A stretch of DNA of 12,507 bases from Bacillota bacterium (GTDB taxonomy: Bacteria; Bacillota; Clostridia; Oscillospirales; Acutalibacteraceae), in contig JAEWBE010000137.1 of the NCBI GenBank assembly GCA_023391275.1, forward strand, positions 1-12,507, in the 5' to 3' direction. This document shows, piece after piece, positions 6,670 to 12,462 of this stretch. Position 1 is the first letter of the stretch. The number at the start of each line of letters is the position of its first letter. Under the pieces are notes generated by a model that searched no databases, was not told the origin of the DNA, and worked only from the letters and a program-made list of their open reading frames with translations. Position numbers and translations under genes: made by a program.

Positions 6670-6685
6670 GCAGGCGGTGGCCTGC
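6670..6685. repeat. small GC hairpin in the nitroreductase/crp intergenic region
   Basis: GCAGGC-GGTG-GCCTGC forms a 6-bp GC-rich stem in otherwise AT-rich DNA. It has no T-tract, so it is not a standard terminator. Apart from this, the palindrome and two promoters, I see nothing else in the 291-base gap 6538-6828. Confidence 0.4.
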
Positions 6686-6777
6686 AAAACAGCGGCACTC
6701 CCCCTGACCTTTTTTCTTTAAAATTACTTAAAACACGATATCACGGCAGTAATTCGTTTTTCCCGGAAGTTGTTTTA

Positions 6778-6806
6778 TTTGTTTTTATCTTTAAAAGTAG
6801 TATAAT
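6778..6806 (+). promoter_or_regulatory. putative promoter of the Crp/Fnr-family gene
   Basis: TATAAT at 6801-6806 is a perfect -10 box, with TTTGTT 17 bases upstream (6778-6783) as a poor -35. The transcript would begin near 6813, very close to the ribosome site. Confidence 0.55.
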
Positions 6807-6828
6807 ACAATAAATGGAAGTGATTTAA

Positions 6829-7506
6829 ATGGCTGTAACCGGTGAAAATCTTAATTTTTTAAAAGCCGTACTGCCGTTCTGGGGGAAATTGACGCCGGAA
6901 CAAAAGGGAAAAGTAATTGAAACGGCAACGCCGCGATTTTATGCCCGCGGGGAAAGCATGCGCCGGGGCGCCGAGCTTTGCGCCGGGCTTATTCTGGTAA
7001 AACACGGCCAGCTGCGCATCTATATTGTCTCCGAAGGTGGAAAGGAGATTACGCTTTATCGGCTTTTTGACCACGATATCTGTATTTTTTCCGCATCATG
7101 CATCATGAAAAATATCAGTTTTGAAGTGTATGTGGAAACAGAACAGGAAACCGAAGCGCTTCGCATTCCCACTTCGGTTTATAACGAACTGAACCAAACC
7201 TGCCTTGCTGTTTCGGACTTCACCAACCAGCTAATGGCCTCCCGCTTTTCGGACGTGGTATGGGTGATGGAACAGGTGCTTTTTACCAGCTTCGATAAGC
7301 GGCTTGCAGCTTTCCTGCTGGAACAGTCAGCAATCGACGGTTCCGACCAGCTTATAATTACCCACGATACCATTGCAAAGCACATGGGTTCCGCACGCGA
7401 GGTGGTCAGCCGCATGCTGAAATATTTTCAGAGCGAAGGGATGGTCACGCTTTCGAGGGGCGGAATTTTACTGACCGACCGAAAAAAGCTGCAAAAGCTG
7501 ACCTGA
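6829..7506 (+). CDS. Crp/Fnr-family transcriptional regulator
   Basis: The 225-residue protein has a cyclic-nucleotide-binding-like beta-roll over about 15-120, a long dimerisation helix around 128-150, and a C-terminal winged helix with HDTIAKHMGSAREVVSRMLKYF (179-200) as the recognition helix-turn-helix. The CIFSASC segment (85-91) resembles a pattern common in clostridial members. Cysteines are at 51, 85, 91 and 125, but not in the N-terminal cluster that binds [4Fe-4S] in E. coli Fnr, so direct Fnr-type oxygen sensing is not supported. The effector is unknown. The start has GGAAG (6816-6820) 8 bases upstream; an ATG at 6814 is stopped after four codons. It diverges from a nitroreductase whose promoter carries a palindrome, and converges on yqeB, so autoregulation or control of these neighbours is plausible. 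Confidence 0.88.
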   Translation: MAVTGENLNFLKAVLPFWGKLTPEQKGKVIETATPRFYARGESMRRGAELCAGLILVKHGQLRIYIVSEGGKEITLYRLFDHDICIFSASCIMKNISFEVYVETEQETEALRIPTSVYNELNQTCLAVSDFTNQLMASRFSDVVWVMEQVLFTSFDKRLAAFLLEQSAIDGSDQLIITHDTIAKHMGSAREVVSRMLKYFQSEGMVTLSRGGILLTDRKKLQKLT

Positions 7507-7576
7507 AAAATTGAAATCCGCGTACAAATCGGCGGTTAAAGAAAGGCACTGTTGTCGTCATATGGACTGTTCCGGA

Positions 7577-8359
7577 TTAATGGGACAGGTGCATAATGGC
7601 CTCCAGCACACCGCCTGAAATTGCGCGGGCTTTATCCGAAATGGTATCACAATATTCTTTAATCCCCCGGGGGTCAATATCACCCGACTTCATACCGGTG
7701 TGAACCGGCGTACCCTTGGGCAGCAATCCCCTCACAACGCCGTCTATGGGAGCGAAAACAGGTTGCCCGTCCACCGTGGCGACCACATGCCCCGCTTTTA
7801 CCTGCGTGCCGATTACCGTTTGGGGCGTAAAAATCCCATCGCACACCGAGCGGATGATCCGGTCGGCTGTGTGCCCTGCGATGCTGCCGGGGATTCCTGT
7901 GTTTTCTGCTGCTCTTCCGCTGTAAATTGCGCGGCCCAAATTGTGGCCGCGCTGCGTTTCCACCACGCAGTCGCAGTCCTTCCCCGCGGTGAAACCGGGC
8001 CCAAGTGCAATGACAATCGGAGCATCGTCTATTTTCGTGCCCAGATTTTCTTTGGCAATAATCGCGTCGACCAAGACATCCGGTTTGCACTGGGTGAGGA
8101 TTTTGGCCTGCGGGTCAATCAAGACCGCAATTTCACCCTGCTGCAAAATTTGCTTCGCCTGTTCATAATCTTCAGCCAGCCGCGCGGTCACATCCTCTAC
8201 TTCAGCGACATTCTCGTAAACCGCCCGCGAAAAAGCTACGGTTGTCCGCACAGTGGTGGGTTGAGCCGTTTCCGTCATAATAATATCAAAATGGCATTGC
8301 CGAAGCCGATATGCGACGCCGCTGGCCAAATCCCCGGCACCTTTAATGAGTATTAGCAT
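7577..8359 (-). CDS. yqeB: YqeB, selenium-dependent molybdenum hydroxylase system protein
   Basis: The 260-residue protein matches the YqeB (EF2563-type) family, found in genomes with selenium-dependent molybdenum hydroxylases such as certain xanthine dehydrogenases and purine hydroxylases. Its N-terminus is a Rossmann-like IKGAGDLASG (5-14). Family-typical stretches follow: IDPQAK (81-86), ALGPGFTAG (118-126), VETQRGHNLGR (133-143) and GIPGSIAGHTADR (155-167). The C-terminal region at about 182-231 (KAGHVVATVDGQ, FAPIDGVV) recalls a biotinyl/lipoyl-type fold and ends in GDIDPR. The exact biochemical step is unestablished to my knowledge; it is thought to help mature the labile-selenium cofactor enzyme. 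The ATG at 8359 is preceded by GAGGTG (complement of 8366-8371, spacing 6); the upstream in-frame GTG lies before that site. It lies 51 bases after yqeC and is probably co-transcribed. Confidence 0.88.
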   Translation of the reverse strand: MLILIKGAGDLASGVAYRLRQCHFDIIMTETAQPTTVRTTVAFSRAVYENVAEVEDVTARLAEDYEQAKQILQQGEIAVLIDPQAKILTQCKPDVLVDAIIAKENLGTKIDDAPIVIALGPGFTAGKDCDCVVETQRGHNLGRAIYSGRAAENTGIPGSIAGHTADRIIRSVCDGIFTPQTVIGTQVKAGHVVATVDGQPVFAPIDGVVRGLLPKGTPVHTGMKSGDIDPRGIKEYCDTISDKARAISGGVLEAIMHLSH

Positions 8360-8410
8360 CTGTAACACCTCAAATATCACAATAAATAAGTTAACCGCGT
8401 ACCTATACGG

Positions 8411-9172
8411 CTACTGAACGGAAAATCCACTCAATCGGCCGCCTGAAAAAGAGGTAACTGCCACGCGGGGAATCCCCGATTCCAGCAGCAGGGCAGCGAT
8501 TTGCGCTCCTTGTTCCCTGAGCGGCGCGGTATCCGCCTGATTAAGAACCACTGCGTCACAGCCGCGGTACCCATGCAGAAGCATACGGGCAAGGTCCTGC
8601 CCGGAAAGCAAAGATTCCTCCCCCGCTCCCAAAAGTTCTTCGGCCAAAGCCGCACGATGGCATGCCCGCCCAAGCGGTTTACCAAGTGCGGATAATCCTG
8701 CAACCGCGACAATCCGGTCCGTTTTGGGATAAATCACCGGTTCTGTTTTATTCGGCATTTTCACCGGCATACGATGCGAGCCATCCGCTTCAATCAGAAG
8801 ACAGTCCGCCGCACTGTGAAGATAATCGAGTACCCCGGAGCCCGGTGCGGAGAGCTTTCCCTCCCCCGCCGGTGTTCCCACGGCAACAAGCTGTTTCTGA
8901 TTGAGCGCATCATCGATTTCTTCCGGATTCCCGTCCGTAACAACAGATTCGCATTCCTGTGCCTGCGGATAAAAAATATGTGTTGTTGTACTGACCGCAA
9001 CGCGATTGCCAAGCGCCGCCAGCTCATGCGCCAAATAATAAAGAATCGTGGTCTTCCCTCCCGCGCCCACAAGCGAAATAACGCGGTCACGGGGAACATC
9101 AATCCCCAAAAGAGAATGAAGTGAAGCGCCGCCGCTTCGCTGACTGTTTTCCGTAAAAGGTATCTCTTTCAT
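8411..9172 (-). CDS. yqeC: YqeC, putative selenium-dependent hydroxylase accessory protein
   Basis: The 253-residue protein fits the YqeC family, a P-loop NTPase-like accessory factor of selenium-dependent molybdenum hydroxylases. A Walker A motif GAGGKTT is at 36-42, followed by VAVSTTTHIF (58-67). A central acidic motif IEADGSHRMPVKMP (127-140) and NQAD (211-214) complete the nucleotide-binding-type pattern. No signal peptide or membrane segment is seen. Start: ATG at 9172, with GGGG and GAGG elements on the minus strand just upstream. Transcription can begin from the promoter at 9259-9287, giving a yqeC-yqeB operon divergent from selD. Its biochemical role is inferred from family co-occurrence, not demonstrated by sequence. 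Confidence 0.87.
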   Translation of the reverse strand: MKEIPFTENSQRSGGASLHSLLGIDVPRDRVISLVGAGGKTTILYYLAHELAALGNRVAVSTTTHIFYPQAQECESVVTDGNPEEIDDALNQKQLVAVGTPAGEGKLSAPGSGVLDYLHSAADCLLIEADGSHRMPVKMPNKTEPVIYPKTDRIVAVAGLSALGKPLGRACHRAALAEELLGAGEESLLSGQDLARMLLHGYRGCDAVVLNQADTAPLREQGAQIAALLLESGIPRVAVTSFSGGRLSGFSVQ

Positions 9173-9258
9173 CTTTTCCCCATCCTCAATTGACAGTATA
9201 AAACCCGGGGCCGCGCAACGGCAGACCGTCTTTGCATATCAAGTATTACTTTTTGCCT

Positions 9259-9287
9259 ATTATACCAAATTCATCAAAAAAAGTCAC
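9259..9287 (-). promoter_or_regulatory. promoter of the yqeC-yqeB operon
   Basis: On the minus strand GTGACT (complement of 9282-9287) and a perfect TATAAT (complement of 9259-9264) are separated by 17 bases. The leader before yqeC would be about 80 bases. Confidence 0.7.
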
Positions 9288-9307
9288 TCCGTTTTCAACC
9301 CTGACCC

Positions 9308-9336
9308 TTGTTTTTTTCACTGTGTTAGCATAGAAT
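9308..9336 (+). promoter_or_regulatory. putative selD promoter
   Basis: TTGTTT (9308-9313) and TAGAAT (9331-9336) are 17 bases apart. The -10 is good and the -35 weak. Transcription would start near 9343, just before the folded leader. Confidence 0.5.
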
Positions 9337-9351
9337 AATAACAGCAATTGA

Positions 9352-9441
9352 GCCATGAGTAAGAGTAACCGGAAAAAGCGTCCCCAAGGCCCGCATGCCT
9401 ACGCTCTTTTGCGGGTTAGCTCATGGCCTGTGGCAATCAGG
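9352..9441 (+). ncRNA. structured 5' leader RNA of selD (class not identified)
   Basis: GCCATGAG (9352-9359) pairs perfectly with CTCATGGC (9420-9427), closing a roughly 76-base domain. Inside, two arrangements are possible. TAACC (9366-9370) can pair with GGTTA (9414-9418) above an AAAAGCGT/ACGCTCTTTT stem. Alternatively AGCGT (9377-9381)/ACGCT (9401-9405) and CCCGCA (9390-9395)/TGCGGG (9410-9415) interlock as an H-type pseudoknot. CCTG/CAGG (9427-9430/9438-9441) follows just before the ribosome site. CGTCC (9379-9383) could also pair with GGACG (9440-9444) next to that site, so a switch is conceivable. It does not match riboswitch classes I can recall. Confidence 0.5.
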
Positions 9442-9457
9442 ACGGGAGGTGATTGGT

Positions 9458-10498
9458 ATGGCCGATTTGCAGAAACGTCTGACGCAAATGACAAAATCCG
9501 CCGGTTGAGCGGCTAAAGTCGGGCCTGGTGCCCTTGCACAAGTTTTGTGCAACCTACCCAAATTTTCCGATCCTAATTTACTGGTTGGCTTTGATACCAG
9601 TGACGATGCCTGCATTTACAAAATCAATGAAGAAATGGCGTTAGTGCAAACTGTTGACTTTTTCCCGCCCGTTGTGGACGACCCATATCTTTACGGACAG
9701 ATTGCGGCAACAAATGCACTGAGCGATATTTACGCGATGGGAGCAAAACCGACTCTTGCCATGAACCTGCTGTGTTACCCATCCTGCCTTGCACAGGAAA
9801 CGGTTCAGGCTATTCTTGCCGGTGGTTACGACAAGGTAAGAGAGGCCGGCGCCGTGATTGCAGGCGGGCACACTATCCAGGACTCGGAGCCAAAGTACGG
9901 CCTTTGCGTAAGCGGCTTTATCGACCCCAAAAAGATTTTAAAGAACACAGGCGCAAAAGCAGGCGACATTCTGATTTTGACCAAAGCCCTCGGTACAGGG
10001 ATTCTTACCACGGCGGCAAAGGCGTTGCTTACTGACGATAAAGCATTTTCCGCTGCGGCGCAAAGCATGACCACGCTGAATAATCTGGCGGCGGAAACCG
10101 CTTCCGCATTCCGGGTGAACGCATGCACCGATGTAACCGGATTTGGCTTATTGGGACACGCCTATGAAATGGCCGGTTCCAGTAAGGTTACGGCTCATAT
10201 TTTTTCACAGGAAATCGGATTTTTGCCGCAGGCCGCCGATTTTGCGGGCATGGGAATTATTCCGTCGGGCGCGTATGCGAACAGTGATTATCTGAAGGAT
10301 AAGGTGGCATTTCATTCCACGGTCGCCCAAGTAACACGTGACCTTCTGTTTGACCCCCAAACCTCCGGCGGACTGCTTTTTTCCGTTCCGGAAAAGGACG
10401 CCAAGGAGCTGCTTTCCCGCTTGGAACAATGCACGCCATGCGCGCGCATCATTGGGGAAATGACACAGCAGGAACCATTTTCCATTGTTGTAGAATAA
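9458..10498 (+). CDS. selD: selenide, water dikinase (selenophosphate synthetase), predicted selenocysteine-containing
   Basis: SelD makes selenophosphate from selenide and ATP, the selenium donor for selenocysteine and other selenium uses. The frame opens at ATG 9458 behind GGGAGGTGAT (9444-9453) and reads 346 residues if the in-frame TGA at 9506-9508 is decoded as selenocysteine. That UGA is codon 17 in the motif SAG-Sec-AAKVGPG, with K20 three residues on; E. coli SelD has catalytic Cys17 and Lys20 at the same numbers. The rest is typical: LLVGFDTSDDA, QTVDFFPPVVDDPY, GQIAATNALSDIYAMG, AGGHTIQDSEPKYG, TDVTGFGLLGH and FDPQTSGGLL. Downstream TTG/ATG starts would lose the active site and the glycine-rich N-terminal loop. 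The gene is divergent from yqeC-yqeB, which use selenium. The organism must then carry selA, selB and selC elsewhere. Confidence 0.93.
9506..9533 (+). promoter_or_regulatory. selenocysteine UGA codon with candidate bacterial SECIS hairpin
   Basis: After the TGA (9506-9508), GGGC (9521-9524) pairs with GCCC (9530-9533) around the loop CTGGT. A short GC stem, a G-containing apical loop, and a loop starting about 16 bases past the UGA agree with the loose bacterial SECIS model recognised by SelB. The stem is only 4 bp, so the fold needs testing. Confidence 0.65.
9534..9552 (+). repeat. perfect 8-bp hairpin inside selD, just after the candidate SECIS
   Basis: TTGCACAA-GTT-TTGTGCAA is a perfect stem with a 3-base loop, encoded in frame within selD and starting right after the GCCC arm. 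It may stack with or extend the SECIS structure, or slow the ribosome; it lacks a G-rich loop of its own. Confidence 0.5.
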
Positions 10499-10518
10499 AT
10501 TCCTGACCCGGCCGGAAA

Positions 10519-10560
10519 GCCGTCTCCCCTGCCCCATAATCGCGCGGCGTAGGGGACGGC
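10519..10560 (+). terminator. hairpin after selD, weak terminator candidate
   Basis: GCCGT (10519-10523) and CCCCT (10526-10530) pair with AGGGG and ACGGC (10551-10560) around a loop holding a further GCC/GGC pair. It begins 21 bases after the selD stop but has no T-run, so Rho-independent termination is doubtful; it may instead protect the 3' end. Confidence 0.4.
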
Positions 10561-10645
10561 AGAATGATAAAAAGCGGATCGCTTTGACTGTTTGTTTTAC
10601 TGAAAACATGGGGCCCGTACAACAAATAATTGTTAAAAAACAGTA

Positions 10646-10674
10646 TGGACATTGACCCTCCGCAGGTGTATACT
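10646..10674 (+). promoter_or_regulatory. promoter of the pyrBI leader
   Basis: TGGACA (10646-10651) and TATACT (10669-10674) are separated by exactly 17 bases, each one base off consensus. Transcription would start near 10681, leaving a 5' leader of about 175 bases before pyrB. Confidence 0.65.
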
Positions 10675-10713
10675 AACTTGATTAGATTTGATATGCTGAC
10701 TATTGACTAACAC

Positions 10714-10758
10714 AATAAGCACACTTTGAAAAGATCTATTCAAAGTGTGCTTATTTTT
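10714..10758 (+). terminator. strong terminator hairpin in the pyrBI leader (candidate attenuator)
   Basis: AATAAGCACACTTTGAA (10714-10730) and TTCAAAGTGTGCTTATT (10739-10755) form a perfect 17-bp stem with an 8-base loop, ending in TTTTT (10754-10758). It lies downstream of the predicted pyrB promoter and about 97 bases before the pyrB start, so it would act as an attenuator if that promoter is used; it could also simply end selD read-through. ATGCTGAC (10693-10700) and GTCAGCAT (10773-10780) could form an outer closing helix around it. Confidence 0.75.
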
Positions 10759-10780
10759 GTATATAGAAATATGTCAGCAT

Positions 10781-10840
10781 TCCTATGTTGAAGGAATCCG
10801 AACGCTGCAGCGAACTGGATTCTTAATTCAGTTCTGAAAA
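10781..10840 (+). promoter_or_regulatory. competing hairpins ahead of pyrB
   Basis: GAATCC (10794-10799)/GGATTC (10817-10822) encloses the palindrome CGCTGCAGCG, while GAACTG (10812-10817)/CAGTTC (10829-10834) forms an alternative stem. Because they share bases 10817-10822 they are largely exclusive. The second ends 10 bases before the pyrB ribosome site. No PyrR-binding consensus was recognised. The rest of the 356-base gap 10499-10854 holds no gene that I can support. Confidence 0.35.
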
Positions 10841-10854
10841 TGATGGAGGTATTT

Positions 10855-11775
10855 ATGAGAAGTCTGATTGATCCCCTGGACTTATCCGTTTCCGAAATTG
10901 AAGAACTTTTGAATTTGGCGGATAATATTGCCGCGAATCCAAAAGCTTACTCCAAGGTGTGCACCGGCAAGAAACTGGCGACTCTGTTTTATGAGCCAAG
11001 CACACGCACCAGACTAAGCTTTGAAGCAGCGATGCTGAATATGGGAGGAAGCGTTCTGGGCTTTTCCTCAGCTTCCAGCAGTTCGGCGTCAAAGGGAGAA
11101 AGTGTAGCCGACACCATCAGGGCGGTATCCTGTTACGCAGATATCTGCGCAATTCGCCACCCAAAAGAAGGCGCTCCTCTTCGGGCCTCAAAATACTCCA
11201 AAATACCGGTCATCAACGCCGGGGACGGCGGCCACCAACACCCCACGCAGACCCTCACCGATTTAATGACCATTCGTGTGAAGAAAAAAAGACTCAGCAA
11301 CCTGACCATCGGATTGTGCGGTGATTTGAAATTTGGCAGGACTGTGCATTCCTTAATTAAATCTCTTGTGCGGTATGAGGGAATCCATTTTGTGCTGATT
11401 TCCCCCCCGGAGCTTCAGGTGCCGGATTATATTGTTGAAGAGGTTCTCAAAGCAAAAAATGTTTCTTACGAAGAGGTTGAAGACCTTGAGCAGGTTATTT
11501 CCAAGCTGGATATCCTGTATATGACCAGAGTGCAGAGAGAACGCTTTTTCAACGAAGAGGATTATGTGCGTTTAAAGGACAGCTATATTCTGACTATGGA
11601 CAAGATGCGCAGCGCAAAGCCGGATATGGCGGTTTTGCATCCCCTGCCCCGCGTAAATGAAATTGCGCTCGAGGTAGACAACGACCCCCGCGCGGCATAC
11701 TTTGATCAGGTTCAAAACGGCGTCTATGTGAGAATGGCGCTTATCATGAAGCTTTTGGAGGTAGAAAATGCTTAA
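10855..11775 (+). CDS. pyrB: aspartate carbamoyltransferase catalytic subunit
   Basis: PyrB condenses carbamoyl phosphate with aspartate to N-carbamoyl-aspartate, the committed step of pyrimidine synthesis. The 306-residue length equals the usual catalytic chain. The carbamoyl-phosphate motif STRTR is at 49-53 within FYEPSTRTRLSFEAA, the loop with SSSSASKGES is at 75-83, HPTQTLTDL at 129-137, and HPLPRVNEI at 262-270. The start at 10855 is chosen because GGAGG (10845-10849) is 5 bases away, whereas an in-frame ATG at 10840 lies before this site. The gene overlaps pyrI by 8 bases, so the two chains are made together and should form the E. coli-type c6r6 allosteric enzyme. Leader hairpins suggest attenuation control. 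Confidence 0.96.
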   Translation: MRSLIDPLDLSVSEIEELLNLADNIAANPKAYSKVCTGKKLATLFYEPSTRTRLSFEAAMLNMGGSVLGFSSASSSSASKGESVADTIRAVSCYADICAIRHPKEGAPLRASKYSKIPVINAGDGGHQHPTQTLTDLMTIRVKKKRLSNLTIGLCGDLKFGRTVHSLIKSLVRYEGIHFVLISPPELQVPDYIVEEVLKAKNVSYEEVEDLEQVISKLDILYMTRVQRERFFNEEDYVRLKDSYILTMDKMRSAKPDMAVLHPLPRVNEIALEVDNDPRAAYFDQVQNGVYVRMALIMKLLEVENA

Positions 11776-12190
11776 TATAGACAGCTTGCAAAAAGGAATC
11801 GTCATCGACCATATTAAAGCGGGCACCAGCATGAAAATTTATGAACTGCTTGACCTTGCAAAGCTCGATTGCTGTGTTGCAGTGATCAAGAATGCAAAAA
11901 GCAGCAAATACGGAAAAAAAGACATCATTAAAATCGATGGAATGATCGACATTAACCTGGATATACTCGGGTTTATCGATCATGATATTACAATCGATAT
12001 TATCAACGACGGAAAAATTATTGAAAAGAGGAAACTGGTCCTTCCTGAAATGGTTAAAAACGTGATCAAATGCAAAAATCCCCGCTGCATAACCAGTGCG
12101 GAAGAAAGCATAGACCAGATTTTTCAGCTTTGCGACAGCAAGAACCATCGTTACAGATGCATCTACTGTGAACAGGAATTTCAGGCATAA
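11768..12190 (+). CDS. pyrI: aspartate carbamoyltransferase regulatory subunit
   Basis: The 140-residue chain is the nucleotide-binding regulatory partner of PyrB (E. coli PyrI is about 153 residues). The N-terminal allosteric domain starts with IDSLQKGIVIDHI (4-16) followed by a beta-alpha nucleotide site (CTP/ATP in characterised members). The C-terminal zinc domain has cysteines 102, 107, 131 and 134 (CKNPRC and CIYC), which bind the structural zinc that joins regulatory to catalytic chains. The ATG at 11768 has GGAGG (11757-11761) 6 bases upstream, inside pyrB, which indicates translational coupling and stoichiometric expression. Presence of PyrI implies feedback control by nucleotides, unlike the unregulated ATCase trimer of Bacillus subtilis. 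Confidence 0.95.
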   Translation: MLNIDSLQKGIVIDHIKAGTSMKIYELLDLAKLDCCVAVIKNAKSSKYGKKDIIKIDGMIDINLDILGFIDHDITIDIINDGKIIEKRKLVLPEMVKNVIKCKNPRCITSAEESIDQIFQLCDSKNHRYRCIYCEQEFQA

Positions 12191-12219
12191 TTCAAAATCA
12201 GGGTTCCGTGTCCGACCAT

Positions 12220-12275
12220 CGTAACCCGGGAAAGCTGCTGCATATCCTATATGAATAAAGCGGTTCCGGGTTACG
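12220..12275. repeat. long inverted repeat between pyrI and the tRNA cluster
   Basis: CGTAACCCGG (12220-12229) pairs perfectly with CCGGGTTACG (12266-12275). Outside, GTCCG (12210-12214) can pair with CGGAC (12283-12287), and inside CATAT-CCT-ATATG (12241-12253) adds a smaller stem. No T-run follows, so it is not a canonical terminator. It may stabilise the pyrBI message, be a small RNA, or be a dispersed repeat. Confidence 0.55.
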
Positions 12276-12331
12276 CCTTCACCGGACAAATCTTCAGGTT
12301 AAAAAAATTAAAAGAATTTTTGCACTATATG

Positions 12332-12360
12332 TTGACAATGCGCGGCATTTTCAGTATAAT
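12332..12360 (+). promoter_or_regulatory. consensus promoter of the tRNA cluster
   Basis: TTGACA (12332-12337) and TATAAT (12355-12360) are both perfect sigma-A hexamers with the ideal 17-base spacing. They lie 22 bases before tRNA-Asp, as expected for a stable-RNA promoter. Confidence 0.93.
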
Positions 12361-12382
12361 AACATACGTTGTCAATTCAAAT

Positions 12383-12459
12383 GGCTCGGTAGTTCAGCTG
12401 GTTAGAACGCTAGCCTGTCACGCTAGAGGTCGTCGGTTCGATCCCGATCCGAGTCGCCA
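12383..12459 (+). tRNA. tRNA-Asp (anticodon GTC)
   Basis: The acceptor GGCTCGG (12383-12389) pairs with CCGAGTC (12449-12455) including one G-T pair, followed by discriminator G and an encoded CCA (12457-12459). The anticodon stem CTAGC/GCTAG encloses loop CTGTCAC with anticodon GTC at 12417-12419. The T arm has the usual GGTTCGATCC. Confidence 0.97.
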
Positions 12460-12462
12460 TTT

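Noticed and set aside
7507..7576. Terminator between the converging Crp/Fnr gene and yqeB
   Set aside because: I looked for a stem with a T-run on either strand and found only weak 4-6 bp complementarity.
7700..8356. 218-codon plus-strand open frame opposite yqeB
   Set aside because: It is the antisense shadow of yqeB, with no domain signature and an unlikely composition rich in Arg, Cys and His.
9352..9427. Twister or twister-sister ribozyme in the selD leader
   Set aside because: CCCCAAGG-CCCGC and GCTCATGG recall parts of these ribozymes, but the remaining conserved positions and junction layout do not match, and I cannot confirm a cleavage site.
9545..10498. Shorter selD starting at TTG 9545
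   Set aside because: This start sits in the 3' arm of a hairpin without a ribosome site, and would remove the active-site segment that the upstream in-frame sequence supplies through the UGA codon.
10645..10710. 21-codon frame ahead of the pyrBI terminator as an E. coli-style leader peptide
   Set aside because: It has no ribosome binding site, and its first codons overlap the predicted -35 box, so they would precede the transcription start.
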